Origin: an uncultured Verrucomicrobiota bacterium
GTDB lineage: Bacteria; Verrucomicrobiota; Verrucomicrobiia; Limisphaerales; CAIQOK01
DNA: 63,859 bases
Assembly: GCA_903873415.1 (NCBI GenBank)
Contig: CAIQOK010000134.1
Location: 1-63,859 of the forward strand
Direction: 5' to 3'
Below, piece by piece: positions 27,229 through 35,927 of this stretch. The notes beneath the pieces are model-generated. The model was not told the DNA's origin and did no database searches. It worked only from the letters and a program-made list of their open reading frames with translations. The position numbers were made by a program, and so were the translations under genes. The number at the start of each line of letters is the position of its first letter. Positions within the stretch are counted from its first letter, which is position 1.

Positions 27229-29997
27229 ATGAGAAGGATCCGGATGAAGGCCAGAATGATTCTGGGTTCGATTCTGCTCTGCAGCAGCCTTGGACTACTG
27301 CGCGCTGAGGGGGTGATCGATTCGGATATTTGCATCTACGGAGGCACTTCAGGCGGAGTTGTGGCGGCCGTTGCGGCAGCCCGCTTGGGCAAGAACGCGG
27401 TAGTGATTTCGGCAGGTAATCACGTGGGCGGCATGACCGCCAGCGGTCTGGGCGTGACGGACAAGGGCAACACGGCTTCGGTGGGCGGTCTGGCGGCGGA
27501 GTTTTATCGCCGGGTCGGCAGAGCTTATGCCTCCACCAATCCTGTCTATTGGTTCGAGCCGCATGTGGCGGAGCAGACGTTTCTTCAAATGCTGTCCGAA
27601 GCCGGGGTCCGTCGCTTTACCAACCAGCAGCTGGCTTCCGTAACAGTCTCCAATCGCAGCATCACCCGGATTGTCACCTCGGATGGAACCATCTATCGGG
27701 CCAGGGAATTTATAGACGCAAGCTACGAAGGTGATCTCATGGCCATGTCCGGCGTGACCTATACCTGGGGCCGTGAAGGAACCAATGTTTATAACGAATC
27801 ATTGGCCGGTGTGCACCTCAACAGTCTGCTCTATCGCTGCGATCCGTATGTTGTCCCCGGCAACCCCGCCAGCGGGCTTCTGCCCCTGATCCAACCCGAC
27901 GCTCCGGGCGCTCCGGGTCAGGGAGATTATCGGGTGCAGACCTACAACTTCCGGCTCTGCCTGACGCAAAATGCCACCAATAAAATTCCAATCATGGCTC
28001 CGACAAACTACACAGAGGCTACCTACGAGCTGCTGCATCGATATATCGTCGCCTATATTGCAACGAACGGATCCATTCCGTTGAACCGTATTATTGACGT
28101 TCAGACCATCATTCCGAACGGAAAAACAGACATCAATGCCTATGCCGACGTCTCAACCGATTTCATCGGCTATAACTACACCTATCCGACCAATACGCCT
28201 GAGGGTCGCGCAGGAATCTGCCGGCAGCATAAGGATTACCTCTCCGGCCTTTTATATTATCTGGGGAACAGCACGAACGTGCCAGTCAACGTTCGCACAA
28301 ACATGCTGTCTTGGGGGTATGCCAGGGACGAGTTCCAGGATAACAGCGGGTGGCCCTATGGATTATATGTTCGTGAGGCCCGGCGGATGATAGGCGATTA
28401 TGTCATGCTCCAGCAGGACGCTCAGGGAAGCCGTGTTGCGCCGGATCCCGTGGCTCTTGCCAGCTACACCCTGGACTGCCACCCGGCCGCGCGGTTGGCT
28501 CTAAACGGTGTCGCAGTGTGGGAGGGGAGTATCGGAACAGCGGTTCCGTACCCCTATCCCGTCAGCTATCGCTCCATTGTTCCAAAAGCGGGGGAATGTC
28601 AGAACCTGTTTTGCACCTTTGCACTCTCCGCCAGCCACGTTGGCTTCGCTTCCGTCCGCATGGAGCCGGTTTTCATGATGACCAGTCAGAGTGCGGCCAC
28701 TGCAGCCTGCTTTGCCATCGATGACAATGTTGCTGCTCAACAGGTGAATTATGCGAAGCTCGCCGCGCAGCTCCTTGCCGACGGTCAGGTCCTCAAATGG
28801 AACCCGGGCCAGAGTGTCAGCACCAACGGCATCCTCTTAACTGTCACATCCGCTTCCGGCATTACTGCGAGTGCCGGCTGGGCATCCGGAGCCAATGCCG
28901 GGGGATGGCCTTTGCCTGCGGGAACCTATTGGCATGACGGCAATGCCGGAAAAGGAACCCGCTTCGTTAGATTTAATCCTACCCTTCCCACCAATGTCTA
29001 CTATGATGTCTATCTCTGGTGGGTTCAGGATCCCAATCGGGCTTCCAATACCCCCGTGGATATCGCAGGTCCAACTTATACCAACACGGTTGCGGTGAAC
29101 CAGCAGATCAACGGCAGCGCCTGGATCAAGGTGGCATCCAGTAACTATTTCGAGAGCGGAACAGGCGCCAATGTGACCGTTCGGAACGATGGCACCACCG
29201 GCTATGTGGTCGCTAATGCAGCGCGCTGGATGCCCCTTGGATCAATCGCTTCAGCAAGTTCCACGGCTTTGCCGGGCATCGGAGTCATTGCCAGCGACCC
29301 GGTTGCGGGTGTGTTTGGCACCAACAGTGGCCGGTTCACGTTGGTGTGTCTTGATGGGACCAACCCTGCTCCGCTGACTTTGAACTATTCCATCGGTGGC
29401 ACTGCCTTGGCCGGCGCGGATTACGCCCCGATTCCCGCCAGCATTTTGCTGGCTGCCGGAATGGTAGCTACCAACCTCTTCGTCACCCCTTTGGGAAACA
29501 ACCTCACCAGGGATCAGGCCACCGTAACCCTTTCAATATCACCTTCATCCTCTTACACGGTCGGCAACTTCCAAACGGCGGCCGTGACAATTCAGGACCG
29601 ACCCATCCACAAGTGGTTGCGCGATTCCTTTACCCCCGACGAGTTGAATAATCCGGCTTTGAGCGGAGATGCTGCCGACCCCGATCAGGACGGATTGCCA
29701 AATCTACTGGAGTATGCTCTGGGACTTTCCCCTAAAGTGCCTGATCCTTTCCCCTTCAGTACCACCCTCAGAGGTGGTTTTTTGCAGCTTTCATTCCCCT
29801 CGGCACCCGCTGCGATTGATGCGGGCGTAAGTGTGGTTGGATTGGATATAGCGACGGGAGCCACAGTCCAGGGAATTTTTTTTCAACAGCCTATGTTCGT
29901 TGAGACGTCTAGTAATCGGATGATCTTAATTCAATCTGACCGACCGGTATTAACGAACAGTCCGCTCTTCTTCCGGCTTGAGGCTTGGCGCTACTAA
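27229..29997 (+). CDS. Secreted FAD-dependent oxidoreductase with golvesin-like and Calx-beta-like C-terminal domains
   Basis: 922 aa. A Sec signal peptide (ILGSILLCSSLGLLRAEG) precedes an FAD_oxidored domain with IYGGTSGGVVAAVAAARLGK and HVGGMTASGLGVTD (about residues 25-510). A golvesin-like/xanthan lyase-like module follows (WHDGNAGKGTRFVRFN to VVANAARW, about 545-665), then a Calx-beta-like segment (LNYSIGGTALAGADYAPI), and a calcium-binding-type DPDQDGLPNLLEYALG motif before the last barrel-like region. Such C-termini are typical of verrucomicrobial exported proteins. Last gene of the operon from 21871. Unlike its neighbour at 25494 it appears to use Sec, not TAT, export, which is odd for a flavoprotein. 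Confidence 0.85.
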   Translation: MRRIRMKARMILGSILLCSSLGLLRAEGVIDSDICIYGGTSGGVVAAVAAARLGKNAVVISAGNHVGGMTASGLGVTDKGNTASVGGLAAEFYRRVGRAYASTNPVYWFEPHVAEQTFLQMLSEAGVRRFTNQQLASVTVSNRSITRIVTSDGTIYRAREFIDASYEGDLMAMSGVTYTWGREGTNVYNESLAGVHLNSLLYRCDPYVVPGNPASGLLPLIQPDAPGAPGQGDYRVQTYNFRLCLTQNATNKIPIMAPTNYTEATYELLHRYIVAYIATNGSIPLNRIIDVQTIIPNGKTDINAYADVSTDFIGYNYTYPTNTPEGRAGICRQHKDYLSGLLYYLGNSTNVPVNVRTNMLSWGYARDEFQDNSGWPYGLYVREARRMIGDYVMLQQDAQGSRVAPDPVALASYTLDCHPAARLALNGVAVWEGSIGTAVPYPYPVSYRSIVPKAGECQNLFCTFALSASHVGFASVRMEPVFMMTSQSAATAACFAIDDNVAAQQVNYAKLAAQLLADGQVLKWNPGQSVSTNGILLTVTSASGITASAGWASGANAGGWPLPAGTYWHDGNAGKGTRFVRFNPTLPTNVYYDVYLWWVQDPNRASNTPVDIAGPTYTNTVAVNQQINGSAWIKVASSNYFESGTGANVTVRNDGTTGYVVANAARWMPLGSIASASSTALPGIGVIASDPVAGVFGTNSGRFTLVCLDGTNPAPLTLNYSIGGTALAGADYAPIPASILLAAGMVATNLFVTPLGNNLTRDQATVTLSISPSSSYTVGNFQTAAVTIQDRPIHKWLRDSFTPDELNNPALSGDAADPDQDGLPNLLEYALGLSPKVPDPFPFSTTLRGGFLQLSFPSAPAAIDAGVSVVGLDIATGATVQGIFFQQPMFVETSSNRMILIQSDRPVLTNSPLFFRLEAWRY

Positions 29998-30614
29998 GTC
30001 GGGATCTTGCGCACAATACTGAGACCGGACTGCAAAACCGACTTTCATATGCTGCCAGCAGGCGGGAAATCACGCAAACCAATTAGCCCCACTGTTCCAG
30101 ACGCTAGGTGGCAACGGCCTGCTCCAAAATCTGAGCGCGATCAACCACATGCTCTCTATCGAGGATGCGGCAGCGAGGGTCAGCAACCGGATCAGCGCGA
30201 ACACTTCCCTGCGGGTCGTCTGCCGTGAGCCGGACCTCAACGCCCGCACCTTCGGCGGTATGCTTGAGAACCAGACGACACCCAACCCGATTAAGCCCTT
30301 CGTCGGCCATATGGTGCTGGCGCCAGAAACAAGCCCAGCCTCTTTCTTGGTAGCGGCTGCTGCTGCCGGTAGCCCGGGAGCTTACTGTGTCCCAAAATTT
30401 TCTTCAACGTCTGCCGGTGCCTCCACGTCTCCCGGAGGATCTGCCGCCGGCTAACACCCTCCACCAGCACTCTTCTTCGAATCCAGGTCAAGTCATCCAT
30501 ATTCCGATGCATGCTTCGTGGTTAATGAAGATGCCGCACTTTTCAACCGCCGTTTACAAAACGCAGCCCAGAACATTTTGCATAGTATCTGCGCCGGCAA
30601 GTGCTCAGCTCAGC
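29998..30614. other. 617-bp intergenic region with decayed coding sequence
   Basis: No intact gene seen. On the minus strand, 30291-30512 holds the broken start of an IS21-type istA (separate entry). On the plus strand the frame through 30149-30454 stays open for about 100 codons with ordinary composition, but its product matches nothing I recognise and it has no convincing start. The region looks like the scar of a mobile element between the FAD oxidoreductase operon and dnaG. Confidence 0.5.
30291..30512 (-). pseudogene. IS21-family transposase istA, 5' remnant
   Basis: The 73-codon reading frame encodes a start like that of IS21 IstA proteins: WIRRRVLVEGVSRRQILRET, then TLKKILGHSKLPGYR, the N-terminal helix-turn-helix region and the proline-rich hinge. 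The frame decays and stops after LGLFLAPAPYGRRRA, about 60 residues into a protein that is normally 350-500 aa. No istB and no terminal inverted repeats are visible. I recognise the family from the conserved N-terminal motif only. Confidence 0.6.
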
Positions 30615-32459
30615 TCAAGCGGGCGGAGGAATCGGTTGACGTTTGAGCTGCCTAATCTCCGGTTGCCGCCGCAGCAGGGCATCGCGCTCATCATCCCCGA
30701 TCCCCGACTGGTTGGCGCGGTGAATCAGGGCCTGAATCTGACGGTCCAGATGCTGGTTGCGCAACCAGGTGGCCACATCGGCGAACTGCTGGGCCGGGTT
30801 TTTCAAAGGCCGATCCTCCGCCACGGCGGCGGTCACCAGATTTCGCATCTCAGACGAGTCGCATTCTTCAAGAAAAGAACCCAGGCTGGTCCAGGACTCT
30901 TCGCGCTGCATCTCCAAGCGGCGGGCGACCAACTGGCGCACTTGGGCGTGAGCGATCCACTCAGGGTCAAGCCGGGAGACACACCACCCTGCGAACTCCT
31001 CGTGCCGGAAAATCAGTTTGAGCAGCCAAGATTCCTGCAGGTTGGGCGGCACGGAGGGAACCTCGACTTGGACCGGCTCATGCGGAGCGGCATGGGCCTG
31101 GGCGGGCCGGCCGGGGGCGGCTTTTTTGAATTCGCTGCGGACAGATTCGGGCGAAACGCCCAAGCGCAGAGCGGTTTTCTGGGCGTATTTATCAACCAAC
31201 ACCATATTCCCGGACTTGTGAACCGCCTCGGCCATGCTCCTAAGAATGGCCAGCCGGCCCTTGTCACTTCCAGCGTCGTTGATGACGCAGAGCCGGTTGA
31301 GATAATAATCAAAGAACCCGCCGGCGGCCTGAATCAGATTTGCAAACGCCTGACCCCCGTGTTCCTTGATGAAACTATCCGGATCGTGGGGCGCGGGGAC
31401 CACCGCCACGCGCACCGCCAAGCCGCAAGCCAGCAAATGATCCTGCGAGCGCACGGCCGCGTTTTGACCGGCGGCGTCCGAATCGAAGCACAACACCACC
31501 TCGTCCACATATCGTTTAAGGATCCGGGCATGCTGATCGGTCAGGGCGGTGCCCTGGGGTGCGACGATGTTTTGCACGCCAGCCATAAAACAGGCGATGA
31601 GGTCCAACTGTCCTTCGCAAACAATGGCCCGGCCCGCATCAAGAATGGCGCGTTTGGATTTGTCCAAGCCGAAGAAGACCTTGCTCTTGGTAAAAATGGG
31701 CGTTTCGGGGGAATTCACGTATTTGGCCGCCTTGGCGTCCGCGGACAAAATGCGGCCGCTGAACCCGATCACCCGCCCCTGCTCGTCGCAGATAGGGAAC
31801 ATAAGCCGGCCGCGGAACCGATCGTAAAAATTCCGGGTCTGGGCTCTGAACTCCGGAGCACCGGAAGGAATGTCCGGCCCTTCGGACTTCCGGATGACAA
31901 GTCCGGCCTTCTCGACCACTTCCAGTTCATGATGCTTGCCCACGGCCCAGTTGACGGTGTCGTCCCACAGTTCCGGGGCGGCGCCCAGACGGAACAGGCG
32001 GATTGCGTCGGCGCCGACGCCGCGGCGGTCCAGATACTCGCGGGCGGGCTGACCGGCCGCCTCGTTGAGAAGGCACTGGTGCCAACGCTGGGCAATCTGC
32101 TCGTGGATCTGGAGCAACTGGTCTTTGAGGTGGCGGGATATCTGCTCGCCGGCACCCTGCTCGGATTCAAGGGGGATCTTAGCCCGGTCTGCCAGCCGCT
32201 TGACCGCTTCGGGAAAGGTCAGGTTCTCGTATTCCTTGACGAAGGCGAAGACATCCCCGCCCTTCTGGCAGCCGAAGCAATGAAAGATCTGGCGGTTCGG
32301 ACTGACATTGAAGCTGGGGGACTTCTCCTTGTGAAAGGGGCACAGGGCCACGAAGTTCGCTCCAGCGCGCTTGAGCGGCAGCGCGGAACCGATCACATCC
32401 ACGATGTCGCTGGCGGCGCGGATCTGCTCGAGAGTGGTCGGGGAAAAGAAGCCGGGCAT
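30615..32459 (-). CDS. dnaG: DNA primase
   Basis: Makes RNA primers for replication; 614 aa, typical length. The CHC2 zinc finger ligands are Cys40, His43, Cys61 and Cys64 (ALCPFHKEK, FHCFGCQKGG). The TOPRIM domain includes AIVCEGQLDLIAC and the metal-binding acids in LCFDSDAAGQ. The C-terminal part (about 440-614) would be the helicase-interaction domain. A cvpA gene lies just upstream on the same strand (40 bp gap) and the IS21 remnant just downstream. The usual neighbours rpsU and rpoD are not in the window. Confidence 0.97.
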   Translation of the reverse strand: MPGFFSPTTLEQIRAASDIVDVIGSALPLKRAGANFVALCPFHKEKSPSFNVSPNRQIFHCFGCQKGGDVFAFVKEYENLTFPEAVKRLADRAKIPLESEQGAGEQISRHLKDQLLQIHEQIAQRWHQCLLNEAAGQPAREYLDRRGVGADAIRLFRLGAAPELWDDTVNWAVGKHHELEVVEKAGLVIRKSEGPDIPSGAPEFRAQTRNFYDRFRGRLMFPICDEQGRVIGFSGRILSADAKAAKYVNSPETPIFTKSKVFFGLDKSKRAILDAGRAIVCEGQLDLIACFMAGVQNIVAPQGTALTDQHARILKRYVDEVVLCFDSDAAGQNAAVRSQDHLLACGLAVRVAVVPAPHDPDSFIKEHGGQAFANLIQAAGGFFDYYLNRLCVINDAGSDKGRLAILRSMAEAVHKSGNMVLVDKYAQKTALRLGVSPESVRSEFKKAAPGRPAQAHAAPHEPVQVEVPSVPPNLQESWLLKLIFRHEEFAGWCVSRLDPEWIAHAQVRQLVARRLEMQREESWTSLGSFLEECDSSEMRNLVTAAVAEDRPLKNPAQQFADVATWLRNQHLDRQIQALIHRANQSGIGDDERDALLRRQPEIRQLKRQPIPPPA

Positions 32460-32499
32460 TGGGTTGTTCCGCTGGGCCGCCTGCCGCGGCCGATTTGGC

Positions 32500-33111
32500 C
32501 TAGGGCAGAACGAACTCTTTTTGCTTGGGTTGACTGAGATCCGGCGCAGTGGACTGGATCAGGAGCGAAGGGAACCGTTTTTTAATCCATGACCCTGCCA
32601 GTGATCGCTCGAACACCTGCGCCTGAACGGAGTGGAGGGTAGGAAAAAAACTGCTTCCGTAAACATCATTCTGATAGCGGAGGTGTGCCTTGACCTCGGC
32701 AGCGGTATAGGCACGGGCGTTAAGCAGGGCCAACCCGACAACAAGGACGCAGGTGAACCGGACCCCTCCGGCAACCATGCCCAGATAGAATTCGCTGCCA
32801 CCAAAGAAATCCGTTCCCACCAGTTTGTCCCCGAGCATGCCTTTGATGGCCAGAAAGAGGCCGGCAACAACCAACCCGCTGGCCACATAGGCAAAGAGGT
32901 AACTGTAAAGCCGGCTGACCGAGCCGCTCTGGGCCAAAAGCCGCCCCAGCGGCTCGTACATAAAGGCGCAACCAAAAACAATCGCCACCCACTGCAGCAT
33001 GCCAATCAGCTCCACCGACAAGCCCGCCCGTCGCCCCTGCCTGAGCCCCAACCCTAAAACGAGAAGCAGCACCACATCGAACCAGTTCACCGGTAAACGC
33101 CCTGAATTCAT
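32500..33111 (-). CDS. cvpA: CvpA family inner-membrane protein
   Basis: Four-span membrane protein. I chose the ATG at 33111 (203 aa, MNSGRLPVNWFDVV...) because it places the first span at once, has GGGA upstream and avoids overlap with the TPR gene; an ATG at 33228 would add 39 hydrophilic residues. Family features are the NWFDVVLLLVLGLGLRQGRR start and later glycine-rich spans. CvpA is linked to colicin V export and cell-envelope stress elsewhere; its molecular role is unclear. It sits between a TPR lipoprotein and dnaG on one strand. Confidence 0.82.
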   Translation of the reverse strand: MNSGRLPVNWFDVVLLLVLGLGLRQGRRAGLSVELIGMLQWVAIVFGCAFMYEPLGRLLAQSGSVSRLYSYLFAYVASGLVVAGLFLAIKGMLGDKLVGTDFFGGSEFYLGMVAGGVRFTCVLVVGLALLNARAYTAAEVKAHLRYQNDVYGSSFFPTLHSVQAQVFERSLAGSWIKKRFPSLLIQSTAPDLSQPKQKEFVLP

Positions 33112-33203
33112 AAAGATCCCAGCATCCTGCCATCGGCCGGAGTGGCGGCGGGCTGAAGAAGAAAACTGACGGGTTCCATGTTCAATTGAGGCCGCATTGA
33201 ACT

Positions 33204-34679
33204 CTATCGGGTGTGGATGGTCAACCAATCGCGGATCGCCGCGGCTTGCGACAGATGGGGATCAGCCTCCAGCGCCTTGAGGTAATGTTCTCTGGCCCGG
33301 GCCGGCTGGCGCAGGTTTTTGGCATAAAGATCGGCCGCCGCCAAGTGCGCCCGGGCCTGACCTGGACTGGTGGACAGAAGCCGCTCCAGTTCATTGGCGG
33401 CATCCACAAAAAAACCACCCTGTTTGAGGGCAAGTCCGAAGTAATAACGCGCATCCAGTGAGTCCGGCCGCAACACCAAGGCGGTTTCCAAGGCGTTCAG
33501 AGCCTGTGTCAGACGCCCCGCCGAGGTGGCGGCCAGCCCAAGGTCGTAGTAAGCGTCAAAATAAGCCGGGTCCAACTGGATTGCTTGGGCGTAGAATTGC
33601 ATCGCCTCCGGCAGCCGGGACTCCTGATGCGCCAAGATCCCCTGCTGCAAAACCCGATGCGCCGCGGCAGTATCCCCCGCCACGGCTGGTTTGGGTGCCG
33701 CATAAGCGTAGCGCTCGCCGCCCGCAATGGGAACGGTTGCGGGCGGCGAAGACGGCCGGGCGGGTTCGGCTCCGGAACCAGACGGTTCAGAAACGGTTCC
33801 AACCCCGCGGGATGCGGGCGGGTTTCCAGCCGCAGCCGGGCGGGACGCGCTGTTGGTCGGGGCATGAGCGGCGGGAGGGGCCTCGTACGGCCGGGGAGTG
33901 CCCCCACCCGATTCAACTTGGATTCTTTGGATTGCGGCATTGACCGCCTCCCAGGCGGCGCCTCGAACGGGCAGGGCGAGATAGTCCCGGTATTTTTGCA
34001 GAGCCAACTCACGGTTGTTGAGATAGACCTGCGCCACCACTCCCAAATTAAGCAGTGCGGGCGCATAATCTTTTTGCTGGCGCAGCGCGGCCTCGAAATA
34101 TTGCACCGCCTCGCGGGGCCTGCTTCGCTCCAACCGCGTCAGCCCGATGCCATTGAGGGCTTCGGGGTTCAGGGCGGACAGACGCAGCGCCTCGGTGAAA
34201 CTGCGCTCGGCGGTAAGCAGCTCGCGCGATTGGGGTTCGACCCGGGCGGAGCGCAACTGGGCCGAACCGAGCTTCAGCCAGCCTTCCACCGCGTTAGGCC
34301 GACGCAATGTGTAGGTGGTGAATTCCAACTTGGCCGGATCCATCCGGTTTTGATCCATCCACGCGCACCCCAGATTGTAGTGCGCCTCGAAAAGGTCATG
34401 ATCCAGAAGCAGCGCGCGCTGATATGCCAGAATGGCACCGGGCAGATCCCCGGAACGATGGCAGGCGATCCCAAGATAGTTCCAAGCCGGAGCATTGGTG
34501 GAAAGCAGCTCCGCGGCCCGCCGCAGACAAGGCAGCGCGCCCGCAGTGTCACCCCGATCCAACCGTTTGATGCCGTCCAAAAGGGCGTGCGGACCGGAAG
34601 GACTGCACCCTTGCAACAGCAGAACCAGGCCGAGGGAAATCACCGGGATTTTTTCAGCCCAATTTTTTATGGTCAGCAT
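33204..34679 (-). CDS. TPR-repeat lipoprotein
   Basis: About 491 aa from the ATG at 34679, giving a lipoprotein signal with lipobox LLQGC (SLGLVLLLQGCSPSG). A second ATG lies six codons upstream. TPR repeats occupy two blocks, roughly 30-240 and 335-490 (AWNYLGIACHRSGDLPGAIL, FEAHYNLGCAWMDQNR, FDAYYDLGLAATSAGRLTQ), joined by a Pro/Ala/Ser-rich low-complexity linker. Likely a protein-interaction scaffold at the outer or inner membrane. It is divergent from the DUF362 gene: its start is only about 30 bp from the GTG of that gene, so promoters must overlap. Confidence 0.82.
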   Translation of the reverse strand: MLTIKNWAEKIPVISLGLVLLLQGCSPSGPHALLDGIKRLDRGDTAGALPCLRRAAELLSTNAPAWNYLGIACHRSGDLPGAILAYQRALLLDHDLFEAHYNLGCAWMDQNRMDPAKLEFTTYTLRRPNAVEGWLKLGSAQLRSARVEPQSRELLTAERSFTEALRLSALNPEALNGIGLTRLERSRPREAVQYFEAALRQQKDYAPALLNLGVVAQVYLNNRELALQKYRDYLALPVRGAAWEAVNAAIQRIQVESGGGTPRPYEAPPAAHAPTNSASRPAAAGNPPASRGVGTVSEPSGSGAEPARPSSPPATVPIAGGERYAYAAPKPAVAGDTAAAHRVLQQGILAHQESRLPEAMQFYAQAIQLDPAYFDAYYDLGLAATSAGRLTQALNALETALVLRPDSLDARYYFGLALKQGGFFVDAANELERLLSTSPGQARAHLAAADLYAKNLRQPARAREHYLKALEADPHLSQAAAIRDWLTIHTR

Positions 34680-34709
34680 TGCGGCTGGTGGTAACATCCA
34701 TACCCTGAC

Positions 34710-35780
34710 GTGTCAAGTAACGCACAGTTGAGAGCCCTCTTTTCCGGCTGGATTTTCCCAGCCTGGCTTTGCCTTGCCCTGACCACTCAGCCCGCCCAAG
34801 CCCAAGCGTATCCACCCTTTCCCGCCGGTCAGGGCAAGCAGGCGGAGATCTGGGTGGTCGAGGACGCCCAGGCCACCGAAGCTTTCCAGGCCAACCGCGC
34901 CCGCGTCCGGCTCATGGTCGACCGGGCCATCACCAACCTCACCTGTCAGACGAGTGTCATCGCCGCGTGGCGCAGCCTGATCCGCACCAACGACACGGTC
35001 GGGCTGAAGGTTTTTTCCGAGCCCGGCCCGAACAGCGGCACCCGCCCGGCCGTGGTGGCAGCGGTGATCGAAGGACTGCTGGCCGCCGGACTGCCGGCGG
35101 GGCGGATGGTGATCTGGGACAGGCATCTGACGGATTTGCGGCTGGCGGGTTTTTTCGAGTTGGGCCGGGAATTCGGGGTCCGGCTGGCCGGCAGCGCGGA
35201 AAGCGGCTACGATGAGGCCAATTTTTATGACACCCCGCTTCTGGGCCGGCTGGTCTGGGGCGATTTAGAATTCGGCAAGAAAACCATCGGCACGGGGCGT
35301 AAATCCTTCGTCTCAAAACTCGTCAGCCTCGAACTGACCCGTATCATCAACATCACCCCATTGATGAACCACAACCAGGTGGGTGTCTGCGGCAACCTCT
35401 GGAGCTTGGCCATGGGCAGCGTGGACAACATCAACCGGTTCGAGTCCGATCCGGCGCGGCTGCCCGTCGCCGTTCCGGACATTTACAACCTCCCTGGCCT
35501 GGGCGACCACGTCGTTCTGAACATCGTTGATGCGCTTGTCTGCCAGTATGAGGGCGGGGAGCGAAGCCTTTTGCATTACTCGGTGCCCCTCAACCAGTTG
35601 CGCTTTAGCCGTGATCCGGTGGCTCTGGACGTCACATCGATTGCGGAACTCAACCGCCAGCGCCGGATCGCCAAAGCCCCCCCTGTCGCCCCTCAATCCG
35701 AACTCTACAACAACGCATCGTCTCTGCTCGAACTGGGTGTGGGAGAACTCAAGGACATCCGGATCCATACCCTGCACTAG
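34710..35780 (+). CDS. Secreted DUF362-like protein
   Basis: 356 aa with a GTG start at 34710 and a Sec signal peptide (WIFPAWLCLALTTQPAQAQA). The body matches DUF362: NDTVGLKVFSEPGPNSGTRP, LPAGRMVIWDRH, RIINITPLMNHNQVGVCGN and LGDHVVLNIVDALVCQYEGG. The four-cysteine clusters for Fe-S centres found in some DUF362 proteins are absent. Function unknown. Divergent from the TPR lipoprotein with a very short spacer. Confidence 0.75.
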   Translation: MSSNAQLRALFSGWIFPAWLCLALTTQPAQAQAYPPFPAGQGKQAEIWVVEDAQATEAFQANRARVRLMVDRAITNLTCQTSVIAAWRSLIRTNDTVGLKVFSEPGPNSGTRPAVVAAVIEGLLAAGLPAGRMVIWDRHLTDLRLAGFFELGREFGVRLAGSAESGYDEANFYDTPLLGRLVWGDLEFGKKTIGTGRKSFVSKLVSLELTRIINITPLMNHNQVGVCGNLWSLAMGSVDNINRFESDPARLPVAVPDIYNLPGLGDHVVLNIVDALVCQYEGGERSLLHYSVPLNQLRFSRDPVALDVTSIAELNRQRRIAKAPPVAPQSELYNNASSLLELGVGELKDIRIHTLH

Positions 35781-35927
35781 GTTCCAGCTCAGGTTGTTAA
35801 CCCAACCCGGCTCAGGCCAACCTCAGGGTCGACCACCGCCCCAACAAACTTTTCCGGGTCGGACACCCAATCATGCCTCTTGCGCCGGGCGTTGTTTTTG
35901 AGGATGTTCCAGCCCCTGTTTACAATT

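Noticed and set aside
30387-32537. A 716-codon open frame on the plus strand opposite dnaG
   Set aside because: The minus strand encodes an unmistakable DnaG with zinc finger and TOPRIM motifs. The opposite frame is open because of biased codon use and its product matches nothing.
33585-34694. A 369-codon plus-strand frame opposite the TPR lipoprotein
   Set aside because: The TPR repeats and lipobox are on the minus strand; the opposite product is Arg/Gly-rich and shadow-like.
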